64,000 nucleotides of DNA from an uncultured Flavobacteriaceae bacterium (lineage in GTDB: Bacteria; Bacteroidota; Bacteroidia; Flavobacteriales; Flavobacteriaceae): positions 124,001 to 188,000 of the forward strand of contig CANLWB010000011.1 in assembly GCA_947494695.1 (NCBI GenBank), read 5' to 3'. Positions 54,308 to 62,933 of the stretch are shown one piece after another; position 1 is the first letter of the stretch; each line of letters begins with the position of its first letter. The position numbers and the translations under genes were made by a program. The notes under the pieces were generated by a model that saw only the letters and a program-made list of their open reading frames with translations, was not told where the DNA came from and made no database searches.

Positions 54308-55267
54308 TTATTGTTGAGCTTTAAAAGCTTTTAATTTTTCGGTAAGCTGAGGAATCACTTCAAAGGCATCTCCAACAACACCATAATCGGCTGCTTTAAA
54401 GAATGGAGCTTCAGGGTCGGTATTAATGACAACTTTAACTTTTGAAGCATTAATCCCGGCCAAATGCTGGATAGCTCCCGAAATTCCGATAGCAATATAT
54501 AAATTGGAAGCTACTGGTTTACCTGTTTGTCCAACGTGTTCACTGTGGGGGCGCCATCCTAAATCTGAAACAGGTTTAGAACAGGCTGTAGCCGCACCTA
54601 AGACACTGGCTAATTCTTCCACCAGACCCCAGTTTTCTGGACCTTTTAGTCCACGACCACCAGATACAACAATATCGGCATCGGCGATGGTCACTTTGTC
54701 TGTAGCTTTATCTATCGATTCTACTTTAACACCCAATTCTGCTATTGTAGGCGAGAAGTCTTCAGCAGAAGCACTGCTACTATGTTCTACCAATCCAAAA
54801 GAATTGTTAGAAACTCCAACTATTTTTATATCGGTATTAATTTGCGATGTTTCAAAAGCTTTATTGGTAAAGGCAGTACGCTTTACTGTAAAAGGTGCTG
54901 TGTTTGTTGGAGCTTCGATTACATTAGAAGCATACCCGGCATTTAAGCCAACCGCCAATAATGGTGCTAAATATTTGCTGTCTGCACTTGAACTCACAAT
55001 AACAACTTTAGCTGCTTCTTTCTCGGCAGCCTGTTTGATTACTTCGGCATAGCCTTTAGCATTAAAAGACTGTAAAGCATCATTAGATATTTTTAGAACG
55101 TTGTCCACACCATAATTGCCCAATTCTGAAGTGTCATCGACATTTATGGTCACAGCGGTTACCGAAGTCCCCAATTGATCTGCTACGGCTTTGGCATATG
55201 AAGCAACTTCAAAAGCTACTTTTTTAAAAGATCCTTGTTCTGATTCTGTATATACTAAAACTGACAT
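54308..55267 (-). CDS. etfA: Electron transfer flavoprotein, alpha subunit
   Basis: A 319-aa FAD-binding subunit of the ETF dimer, which passes electrons from acyl-CoA dehydrogenases towards the respiratory chain. The C-terminal FAD signature is clear: VVSGGRGLKGPENWGLVEELA, then GWRPHSEHVGQTGKPVASNLYIAIGISGAIQHLAG and NTDPEAPFFKAADYGVVGD. It follows etfB after 93 bp with an intercistronic hairpin between. Confidence 0.97.
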   Translation of the reverse strand: MSVLVYTESEQGSFKKVAFEVASYAKAVADQLGTSVTAVTINVDDTSELGNYGVDNVLKISNDALQSFNAKGYAEVIKQAAEKEAAKVVIVSSSADSKYLAPLLAVGLNAGYASNVIEAPTNTAPFTVKRTAFTNKAFETSQINTDIKIVGVSNNSFGLVEHSSSASAEDFSPTIAELGVKVESIDKATDKVTIADADIVVSGGRGLKGPENWGLVEELASVLGAATACSKPVSDLGWRPHSEHVGQTGKPVASNLYIAIGISGAIQHLAGINASKVKVVINTDPEAPFFKAADYGVVGDAFEVIPQLTEKLKAFKAQQ

Positions 55268-55283
55268 GAAAATTTTATTTTTT

Positions 55284-55306
55284 GACCCTGAACTTGTTTC
55301 AGGATC
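55284..55306. repeat. Intercistronic hairpin between etfB and etfA
   Basis: CCTGAA, CTTGT, TTCAGG with flanking GA/TC. This motif (CCTGAACTTGTTTCAGG) is a common flavobacterial intergenic repeat; without a T-tract it probably stabilises mRNA rather than ends it. Confidence 0.6.
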
Positions 55307-55360
55307 CTATATTATTATTTTGTTTGTTTGCTTGTTTGATCTCGGTGATTTAATCGGCAA

Positions 55361-56107
55361 TTAAATTACCTTAGCTTCATTGTGAAGTAAGTCTACCAAC
55401 TCATCTAAATTCTCTGCTGAAACCAATTTTACAGCACCCTTTGGCGCAGGCTTTTCAAATTTAACCGATGTTGTTTCTGCCGCGATATCAATAGCGTCTG
55501 CAACAGTCAATGGCTTTTGACGGGCCATCATAATACCTCTCATATTTGGAATTCTAAGATCGCTTTCTTCAACCAATCCTTTTTGCCCTCCAATAACTAA
55601 TGGAAGTGAAGTGGAAACCGTTTCTTTTCCTCCATCAATCTCTCTTATGGCCTTGGCTGCAGTACCATCTATCTCTAAACCAATACAATTATTCACAAAA
55701 TTTGCACCAGTTAATCCGGCTACCATACCTGGAACCATGCCTCCATTATAGTCAATAGATTCGCGACCAGCAATAACCAAATCATATCCTCCATCTTCAA
55801 TAACTTTGGCTAAGTGTTTAGCAACAGAAAAACCATCTGTAGCTTCGGCATTTACTCTTATAGCAGCGTCTGCACCAATGGCTAATGCCTTACGTAATGT
55901 AGGTTCTGTATCGGGACTACCAACATTTACAACAGTCACATTTGCACCTTGTTTTTCTTTAAACCACATGGCACGAGTTAAGCCAAATTCATCGTTTGGA
56001 TTGATTACAAACTGCACCCCGTTTGTGTCAAATTTTGTGTCATTTTCACTGAAATTAATTTTCGATGTCGTATCAGGAACATGACTAATGCACACCAATA
56101 TTTTCAT
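55361..56107 (-). CDS. etfB: Electron transfer flavoprotein, beta subunit
   Basis: A 248-aa AMP-binding partner of EtfA. Typical stretches are MKILVCISHVPDTTSKINF, QFVINPNDEFGLTRAMWFKEK, AIRVNAEATDGFSVAKHLA, VIAGRESIDYNGGMVPGMVA and the conserved loop LVEESDLRIPNMRGIMMARQKPL. The first gene of the etfBA operon, divergent from the pyruvate dehydrogenase gene. Confidence 0.97.
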   Translation of the reverse strand: MKILVCISHVPDTTSKINFSENDTKFDTNGVQFVINPNDEFGLTRAMWFKEKQGANVTVVNVGSPDTEPTLRKALAIGADAAIRVNAEATDGFSVAKHLAKVIEDGGYDLVIAGRESIDYNGGMVPGMVAGLTGANFVNNCIGLEIDGTAAKAIREIDGGKETVSTSLPLVIGGQKGLVEESDLRIPNMRGIMMARQKPLTVADAIDIAAETTSVKFEKPAPKGAVKLVSAENLDELVDLLHNEAKVI

Positions 56108-56522
56108 ATTACAACAGTTTAATTGTTTATTTTATTTTTTTGGTCAGTAGCAGATCGATTTTAAGGAACTATCGATTGAAAAACAATAGTTTAAACCACA
56201 TAACTATTGACTCATTTTTTAAGTTTACGAAGGTAGTTATTTTATTTCGATTATTTGTTATGCATGCATAGTAAATAAATGCCATTAATTAACAAAATAA
56301 GGGTAATTGCTAATATTTATTTGCGAATCAATAACACTTTAATTGATTAACTGAAGAATAAATAAAAGAATTAGAAGGAATTTAAAGTGACAAATCTTCA
56401 TTATTCTTATGCAATTTCTATAAAATTATCAATTTTCCCCAATCGATCATTTTACAGATGGTTTTTATATCAAAGTATAAGCAATAATTCCTATTTTTGC
56501 GTCTCGATTTAAAATATATTTA
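56108..56522. promoter_or_regulatory. Divergent regulatory region between etfB and pdhB
   Basis: About 415 bp, AT-rich. For pdhB an exact -7 element TATTTTTG lies at 56492-56499, giving a leader of under 20 nt. For etfB a near-match TACCTTCG lies on the minus strand at 56228-56235. No gene or RNA recognised. Confidence 0.5.
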
Positions 56523-57500
56523 ATGAAGACAATTCAATTTAGAGAGGCTGTTTGCGAAGCCATGAGCGAAGAAATGCGCAAGGATGAGAGCGTTTATTTA
56601 ATGGGTGAAGAAGTAGCAGAATATAATGGTGCTTATAAAGCATCAAAAGGTATGTTGGATGAGTTTGGGCCAAAGCGTGTTATTGATACACCCATTGCAG
56701 AGCTTGGTTTTGCCGGTATAGCTATTGGTTCTACGATGACTGGCAACAGGCCTATTGTTGAATATATGACATTTAACTTTTCTTTAGTTGGAATTGATCA
56801 AATTATAAATAACGCAGCAAAGATTAGACAGATGTCTGGCGGACAGTTTAAGTGTCCGATTGTATTCCGTGGACCAACAGCATCTGCTGGTCAGTTAGGT
56901 GCGACACACTCACAGGCTTTTGAAAACTGGTTTGCTAATACTCCAGGACTAAAAGTTGTTGTACCATCAAATCCCTATGATGCTAAAGGCTTATTAAAGG
57001 CTGCGATTCGTGATGACGATCCGGTTATTTTCATGGAAAGCGAGCAAATGTATGGAGATAAAGGTGAAGTGCCTGAAGGGGAGTATATATTACCATTAGG
57101 TGTTGCCGATATAAAAAGAGAAGGAAACGATGTAACGATTGTATCCTTTGGAAAAATAATTAAGGAAGCTTATAAAGCGGCAGATGAATTAGAGAAAGAA
57201 GGTATTTCTTGTGAGATTATCGATTTACGTACGGTTCGCCCAATGGATAGAAAAGCCATTCTAGAGTCTGTTAAAAAGACAAATAGATTGGTGATTTTAG
57301 AAGAAGCTTGGCCGTTTGGAAATGTATCTACCGAGATTACATACTTAGTGCAAAGTGAAGCTTTTGATTATTTAGATGCCCCAATCATAAAAATCAATAC
57401 CGCAGATACACCTGCTCCATATTCTCCAGTTTTATTAGAAGAGTGGTTACCAAATAGTAACGATGTTATTAAAGCTGTAAAGAAGGTATTGTATAAATAA
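56523..57500 (+). CDS. pdhB: Pyruvate dehydrogenase E1 component, beta subunit
   Basis: A 325-aa thiamine-diphosphate-dependent subunit that, with the alpha subunit, decarboxylates pyruvate for acetyl-CoA synthesis. Key segments: FREAVCEAMSEEMRKDESVYLMGEEVAEYNGAYKASKG, VIDTPIAELGFAGIAIG (ThDP-binding), GATHSQAFENWFANTPGLKVVVPSNPYDAKGLL, DLRTVRPMD and DTPAPYSPVLLEEWLPN. It resembles the pyruvate rather than the branched-chain enzyme. pdhA and pdhC are not adjacent. A terminator follows at 57525. Confidence 0.95.
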   Translation: MKTIQFREAVCEAMSEEMRKDESVYLMGEEVAEYNGAYKASKGMLDEFGPKRVIDTPIAELGFAGIAIGSTMTGNRPIVEYMTFNFSLVGIDQIINNAAKIRQMSGGQFKCPIVFRGPTASAGQLGATHSQAFENWFANTPGLKVVVPSNPYDAKGLLKAAIRDDDPVIFMESEQMYGDKGEVPEGEYILPLGVADIKREGNDVTIVSFGKIIKEAYKAADELEKEGISCEIIDLRTVRPMDRKAILESVKKTNRLVILEEAWPFGNVSTEITYLVQSEAFDYLDAPIIKINTADTPAPYSPVLLEEWLPNSNDVIKAVKKVLYK

Positions 57501-57524
57501 TTTATTTTTTTTTACGTTATATAG

Positions 57525-57557
57525 ACTTCATTAGCACGATTGTTGATGAAGTTTTTT
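57525..57557 (+). terminator. Intrinsic terminator of pdhB
   Basis: ACTTCAT and ATGAAGT pair around a loop of about 14 nt, followed by six T. It ends directly before the start of the next gene at 57563, so that gene's promoter must lie within or before it. Confidence 0.7.
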
Positions 57558-57562
57558 GTATT

Positions 57563-60067
57563 ATGAATAAAACGCTACTTATTGTTTCTATTTTCTGCGG
57601 AATTACTTCTGCCATAGCTCAAACCAAAGTTAGTGGCTATGTTTACGACGAATTTAACGAACCGGTATCCTTTGCGAACGTTATTTTTAAAGGATCTACA
57701 ATTGGTACCATTACAAACGAGAATGGTAAGTTTTATCTGGAATCTGATGAAACCTGGAGTGCTTTAACCGTGTCTTTTATTGGTTATGAAACCTTGAAAG
57801 TGCCTTTAAGTAAAAAGGTGAATTACAACATGAAATTTGTGCTTAAGGAAGAAAACGCACAGTTGGATCAGGTGGTTATTACCACTGGAAAACAATCAAA
57901 AAAGAATAATCCAGCGATCGATCTACTTAGGAAAATTTGGGAACATAAGCGTAAAAACGGGCTAAACTTATATAAACAGTATCAATACGATAAGTACGAG
58001 AAAGTAGAATTCGATATCAATACCATAGACAGCGCGCTTATTAAGAGTAAGCTTTTTAGAGGCATGGAGTTTGTTTTTAATGAAGTAGACACCTCACGAG
58101 TAACAGGTAAGACCTACTTACCCATGTTTATTAACGAGGCCGTTTCTAAGGTTTATGGCGATAATATTTTAGACAAGGAGAAAGAGGTTTTAAGAGGAAA
58201 TAGAAACTCAGGATTTAGCGATAATCAGGTGGTTATTGATTTTGTGGATGACTTGTATTCCGATTATAACGTTTACGATAATTATTTAAAGTTTTTCGAT
58301 AAGAGTTTTGTAAGTCCGCTTTCCAGAACCGGAATTAGTACATACAACTATGTGTTGTCTGATAGTTCATTCATAGATAATAAATGGTGTTATAACATTA
58401 TTTACTACCCAAGGCGTAAGAACGAATTGACTTTTAAGGGCGATTTTTGGGTGGCCGATACCACATATGCCATCAAAGAAATTAACCTGCAAGCATCTAA
58501 AAGTGCCAATATTAACTGGGTAAAAGAGATTTATATAGAACAGGAATTCGAGGTATTAAACGATTCTCTGTTTCTTGTTAAGCGCGACTATATGATGTCT
58601 GATTTTGCTCTAAATAAAAAGGAAAAATCACGAGGTGTATATGGAAAGCGTACCACCTTATACGATAATTATGAGTTTGACAAGGAACTGGATAAGAAGT
58701 TCTACGACAAAGAAGTATATAATTATGATAAGGATGTGTATCATAGAGAAGATGCCTTTTGGGTAGAAAATCGTCTGGAGTCTTTGAATAAAGATGAGAA
58801 GGGTATTTACAAAATGTTAGACACCTTAAAGACCGTTAAAAAGTTTAAACAATTATATAGTTTAGGCAGCATTTTGGCATCTGGATATATTGAGTTTAAT
58901 AGGCTTCCTTTAGATTATGGTCCTATTTTTTCCACTCTTGGGTTTAACGATGTAGAAGGCACACGTTTAAGAGCAGGGGGGCGTACTTATTTTGGAAGGA
59001 ATGATCTTTGGCGCCTGGAAGGGTTTTTAGCTTATGGTTTTAAGGATGATAAGTTTAAATATGGTATTTCAGGTAAGTGGCTGTTGGATAAGAAGAGCAG
59101 GCTTATTATTTCTGGAGGGAATCGCAGGGACGTAGAGCAAATAGGAGCGAGTTTAACAACATCTACAGATGTCTTGGGTCGAAGTTTGGCATCGTCTTCG
59201 GTAGTTGGAACTGGTGCAAACGATAAGTTAACATCAATAAATCTTACGAGTTTGGCTATTGAAGCAGAGCCTTGGCGAAACCTTATTTTTAGACTTAGCG
59301 GAAATTATAGAACATTAGAATCGGCATCACCAACGTTCAGCTTAGATTATAATACACCAGATGGTATTGAATCTACGATTGAGCAGTTTGAAACATCGTT
59401 TTCGGTATCGCTTTTTCCAAAGCGTAAAATGACCGGATTTGGAGTAGAACGCCGTGAGGCGAATGATGGTTTTGCTCGTATATTTGCTCAGGTCACCAGA
59501 GGCGATAAAACTTGGTTTGATAGTGATTTCGATTATACCAAAGTACAGGGCTCGTACATCCAACCTTGGCAGGTAGGTGGCTTTGGTAAGTTAACAACTA
59601 CGATAGAGGTGGGTAAAACATTTGGAGAAGTGCCATTAGGTTTATTAAGTGTGATTCCAGGAAATCAAACCTATTTCTCTATTTATAATACTTTCTCGCA
59701 ATTAGACTTTTATGAATTTGTATCAGATACCTATGCTTCATTGCATTTAGAACATAATTTCAATGGACGTATTTTTTCAAGAATTCCACTTTTAAGGAAA
59801 TTAAATCTTCGTGAGATTGTAAGTGTTCGTGGTGTTTGGGGTGAAATCTCCGACGAGAATATTTTATTAAATACTACAGGTAACCCTAATGAGATTCCAT
59901 TAGTAGCACCATCAGATATGCCCTATTACGAGTATAGTTTAGGAGTAGGTAATATTTTTAAAGTGTTTAGAATAGACTTTAACTTTAGAGGTAATTACTT
60001 AAATGAGACCCAGTACCCCGATGCCAGAAAGTTTGGAGTTACTGGTACCTTTGGGTTTTATTTTTAA
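57563..60067 (+). CDS. DUF5686 outer-membrane protein with carboxypeptidase-like domain
   Basis: An 834-aa protein with signal peptide (to TSAIAQ, residue 20), a carboxypeptidase-regulatory-like beta domain (about 22-105: KVSGYVYDEFNEPVSFANVIFKGSTIGTITNENGKF), the DUF5686 region starting with NNPAIDLLRKIWEHKRKNGLNLYKQYQYDKYEKVEFD, and a C-terminal beta-barrel (about 460-834) that ends in an aromatic residue (FGFYF). It belongs to a TonB-independent outer-membrane family conserved across Bacteroidota; a transport or assembly function is not established. Transcribed alone. Confidence 0.93.
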   Translation: MNKTLLIVSIFCGITSAIAQTKVSGYVYDEFNEPVSFANVIFKGSTIGTITNENGKFYLESDETWSALTVSFIGYETLKVPLSKKVNYNMKFVLKEENAQLDQVVITTGKQSKKNNPAIDLLRKIWEHKRKNGLNLYKQYQYDKYEKVEFDINTIDSALIKSKLFRGMEFVFNEVDTSRVTGKTYLPMFINEAVSKVYGDNILDKEKEVLRGNRNSGFSDNQVVIDFVDDLYSDYNVYDNYLKFFDKSFVSPLSRTGISTYNYVLSDSSFIDNKWCYNIIYYPRRKNELTFKGDFWVADTTYAIKEINLQASKSANINWVKEIYIEQEFEVLNDSLFLVKRDYMMSDFALNKKEKSRGVYGKRTTLYDNYEFDKELDKKFYDKEVYNYDKDVYHREDAFWVENRLESLNKDEKGIYKMLDTLKTVKKFKQLYSLGSILASGYIEFNRLPLDYGPIFSTLGFNDVEGTRLRAGGRTYFGRNDLWRLEGFLAYGFKDDKFKYGISGKWLLDKKSRLIISGGNRRDVEQIGASLTTSTDVLGRSLASSSVVGTGANDKLTSINLTSLAIEAEPWRNLIFRLSGNYRTLESASPTFSLDYNTPDGIESTIEQFETSFSVSLFPKRKMTGFGVERREANDGFARIFAQVTRGDKTWFDSDFDYTKVQGSYIQPWQVGGFGKLTTTIEVGKTFGEVPLGLLSVIPGNQTYFSIYNTFSQLDFYEFVSDTYASLHLEHNFNGRIFSRIPLLRKLNLREIVSVRGVWGEISDENILLNTTGNPNEIPLVAPSDMPYYEYSLGVGNIFKVFRIDFNFRGNYLNETQYPDARKFGVTGTFGFYF

Positions 60068-60513
60068 GAACACGGGGATTACTAATTGCTTCTCATAGTA
60101 CTACAAAGGTTAAGTTAAAAATTGCATTTTTAATTTTCGGTTTTCCAGATAATAATACTATTGTTAAAAATAACGAAAGGCATATTTTGTTTTTGGGACC
60201 CAATAATGCCGACGAATTTACCTGAGCAGTTTCTTGCAGAATAAACAGAGTTAAATGCTATTAAAGGTCGCCTTAACCACCGGTCTGTTCGGCAGACAGA
60301 CGGTTAAGGCGACATGTGTAACATCATTGGTGAGATTATTTTAAAAAGGGTATTAAACTTACCATTGTCAATAGAAATTTTCTGAAGTTCTAAGACTTCA
60401 ATAAAAGATCAAGAGGTCAACAGTTTTAGATTTCAGGGGGGAGTATCCCGTCCCTTTCATCAATAATAATGCCTTTTGTTTTGATATCTGTTGATCACCA
60501 TTGCGGTGTGATT
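60068..60513. other. Convergent intergenic region of about 445 bp
   Basis: Between the DUF5686 gene and the SRPBCC gene. The main element is the large palindrome at 60267-60313; otherwise no gene. A short minus-strand frame is not supported. Confidence 0.4.
60267..60313. terminator. Nested palindrome, probable bidirectional terminator
   Basis: The outer arms GTCGCCTTAACC and GGTTAAGGCGAC pair perfectly over 12 bp and enclose a second hairpin GTCTG-TTCGG-CAGAC. It lies between two convergent genes. The CAGAC-rich centre resembles flavobacterial intergenic repeats. Confidence 0.65.
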
Positions 60514-61110
60514 TTACCTCTTGTCTTGTCTCTTTAGTTTCTCAATACGTACTTTTTTTGCTTCAGAAACATTACCGGTTTCAGCATATATCTTTATTTC
60601 GCTTAGAGCTTCTGGAAGTCCTTTTTTAACGGTTCTTCTAATTTTGCCTCCAAACAAAAACCCTATAAATTTTTTAAGGTGCATGGTGGCTTCCATTTTT
60701 AGGATAGACTGATTTGCACCAATTTCTGAAACGCTCCAATGGTTACCAACAAATACAACAAAGCCAGGGCCACCCTCGGTTAATTCGTAGGCAAGTTCTC
60801 TGGTGGTGTCATTAAACAAAGTTAATTTTTCATGTAGTACATTGAACCCTTTAACGTTTACATGACAAACCCGTTCACTACACGAGGCACCTTCAAACTC
60901 AGGTGTTCCCGAACCTATGGCCTTATCTATACCCGAAAGCCAAACACCAACATCCTGAAACTCTCTAACAATATTCCAAAGCGAATCTGCCGATACATTG
61001 ATTATTTCACTGGTATGTGTGATTCTGATTTCCTTGTACTTTTTTTTCTGTGCCATAACTGTTAAATTAAATGTAATTGAAACTACTATCAATGCTATTA
61101 TTTTGTTCAT
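60514..61110 (-). CDS. SRPBCC-family (START-like) protein with signal peptide
   Basis: A 198-aa protein from the ATG at 61110, where a signal peptide (NKIIALIVVSITFNLTVMAQ) starts; the in-frame upstream ATG at 61161 gives an extension that overlaps the leader and is not needed. The rest is a helix-grip lipid- or polyketide-binding domain: SEIINVSADSLWNIVREFQDVGVWLSGIDKAIGSG, YELTEGGPGFVVFVGNHWSVSE, LKMEATMHLKKF. It begins 69 bp after the AraC-family gene in the same direction, suggesting that it is the regulator's target. Ligand unknown. Confidence 0.85.
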   Translation of the reverse strand: MNKIIALIVVSITFNLTVMAQKKKYKEIRITHTSEIINVSADSLWNIVREFQDVGVWLSGIDKAIGSGTPEFEGASCSERVCHVNVKGFNVLHEKLTLFNDTTRELAYELTEGGPGFVVFVGNHWSVSEIGANQSILKMEATMHLKKFIGFLFGGKIRRTVKKGLPEALSEIKIYAETGNVSEAKKVRIEKLKRQDKR

Positions 61111-61179
61111 GATTAAATATTTAAACGATAGCACAAAGGTTGGGAATGTGGCAAAGAACAACTTTCTGATTTAGCTCAA

Positions 61180-62013
61180 CTACTTTCTGTTTTGGTTCAA
61201 ACGATAACCAGAAGGAGAATTATTGAATTTTTGTCTAAAAGAAGCAGAAAATGTAGTGATATCTTGAAACCCTACTTCAAAAGCAATATTGGATATGGTT
61301 TTTTGCGTTGAACATAAAAGTTTGGCTGCATACTCTAATCGCTTATTCTTTATATAATGTGAAGGCGTATCGTTGTAAATTTTCTTAAACTCACGCTTAA
61401 AAGAGGATAGGCTTTTGTTGCAAATAAAAGCTAATTCCTGCATGTTTATGCTACTAAATATGTTGCTTTCTATCACAGAAGTAAAATGAAGTTTATCTGG
61501 AGTAAACAGATCGGCTATGAATTGCTGAGTGGTTTTATGTTTTTCTGATTTTAACAGAATTAAAATAAATTCTTTTATTTTTAATAACGCCAGTGTTTCG
61601 TCCATTAAATTGGGATTCTCAAAATAGATAGTCAAATTATCAACAAACTTGTCGAGAAGTTTATTGCCAATCTGTTTACCAGACGACATAGTTTGTGTTT
61701 GCTCTTCTAGAAATTTTGGTGTTTGATATTTATAAATTTCATGGAGTACATCGGGATAAAAGTAAATAACCAAACCATCCCAATTGCCTTCCTGAAGATG
61801 AGAAACGTAATTTCCACATTTTTTAATAAGACCTTCCTTTGGTCCGATATTCACTGCTCCATGTGAGTCAAAAGTATCAAAAGCCCCTTTAATCGTATAA
61901 AAAAAGCAAGCTTTATTATCCATTTTACCCGATACTTGAAGTGGGGTCTTAAACTTGATTCGTTGAAACAATGGTTTTTCTTGAAAACTAATGGTGCTTT
62001 CTTCTAAAATCAT
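61180..62013 (-). CDS. AraC-family regulator with cupin-like N-terminus
   Basis: A 277-aa regulator. Residues 1-100 look like an AraC-type cupin sensor (VSGKMDNKACFFYTIKGAFDTFDSHGAVNIGPKEGLIKKCGNYV). The C-terminal HTH reads NMQELAFICNKSLSSFKREFKKIYNDTPSHYIKNKRLEYAA and ISNIAFEVGFQDITTFSASFRQKFNNSPSGYR. It is followed by the SRPBCC gene on the same strand, and the pair looks like an operon. The inducer is unknown. Confidence 0.9.
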   Translation of the reverse strand: MILEESTISFQEKPLFQRIKFKTPLQVSGKMDNKACFFYTIKGAFDTFDSHGAVNIGPKEGLIKKCGNYVSHLQEGNWDGLVIYFYPDVLHEIYKYQTPKFLEEQTQTMSSGKQIGNKLLDKFVDNLTIYFENPNLMDETLALLKIKEFILILLKSEKHKTTQQFIADLFTPDKLHFTSVIESNIFSSINMQELAFICNKSLSSFKREFKKIYNDTPSHYIKNKRLEYAAKLLCSTQKTISNIAFEVGFQDITTFSASFRQKFNNSPSGYRLNQNRK

Positions 62014-62199
62014 AGCGTAAAAATAAAAACCTATAATGATTATAACTTTCTAAAAAAGTCCAAAAGTCTCATTACGATTATCCTTCTTTAAAGTATAGGT
62101 TTTTAAGATCAAAATTTAAACTCAAACAGACCTAAATCAAATCCGTTTTCCTGAGACCTTAAAGCGTTTTGTATATCAGAGTTAATACCAAATTTCAAT

Positions 62200-62688
62200 T
62201 CATAGTTTTATGTAGGCTCCGGCAAATACATTTATTTTTCTTTGCGCTATACTATCATATAAGAACAAATACATTTTAGATAGTTTGTGTTGTAGGTTTA
62301 CATCTATTCTAAATTCAACAGATTCTTTAGGTCTATGCTCACAATTAATTTTGTATCTCAAGGATGTCACCACGCCCTGGTTAACCACTTTATATAGATT
62401 ATGGGAATAGATTTTTCCTAAATCACCAAAGATTAAAGGAGAAGAAAAATAAGGACTTTTAGGGTGAGCCAAAGATCCATGGGCCAGTGGTGTGATATAT
62501 TCTTTTTGACGAAATTCCTGAAGACCATCGAAAGTTTTTGCCAGATTAAAAAAGTCTGTTGTGATGAGTTCACCTTTCTCTTTTAAAATAGGGTCAAGTT
62601 CGTTTAATGTAATGGTTGGGTATTCCTTTTTACCACAGGAAACAGAAATAACGGTTATACTTAAAAGGACGAGTAGTTGTTTTTTCAT
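62200..62688 (-). CDS. Hypothetical lipoprotein
   Basis: A 162-aa protein with a clear lipoprotein signal (MKKQLLVLLSITVISVSCGKK, Cys18). The mature part has no family that I recognise. It contains short aromatic/polar segments (EFRQKEYITPLAHGSLAHPKSPYFSSPLIFGDLG) and a beta-rich end (SLRYKINCEHRPKESVEFRIDVNLQ). It is flanked by about 190 and 245 bp without genes and appears monocistronic. Confidence 0.75.
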   Translation of the reverse strand: MKKQLLVLLSITVISVSCGKKEYPTITLNELDPILKEKGELITTDFFNLAKTFDGLQEFRQKEYITPLAHGSLAHPKSPYFSSPLIFGDLGKIYSHNLYKVVNQGVVTSLRYKINCEHRPKESVEFRIDVNLQHKLSKMYLFLYDSIAQRKINVFAGAYIKL

Positions 62689-62933
62689 GGGGCTTAATCG
62701 TTAGATTACATGATATTAACGATTTTAAATGTGAAATATTTTTTACGCATCCTGTCTTAAGTATGTTTTATGAAGGTTACGTCCACTCAGCCCAGCCTTT
62801 TTACTTCAGAATGTGTCGTTTGCTTAACGCGCTCCGGTGATCGAATTATTTTAATACTTAAAAAGTTTACAAAATTCGTTTGATTTTATCTGGTCATCAA
62901 TTTGGTTTTATCCTATCTTTATAATCGCATATA

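Noticed and set aside
54426-55052. A 208-codon plus-strand frame opposite etfA
   Set aside because: etfA has unmistakable family motifs throughout; the antisense frame results from its codon bias.
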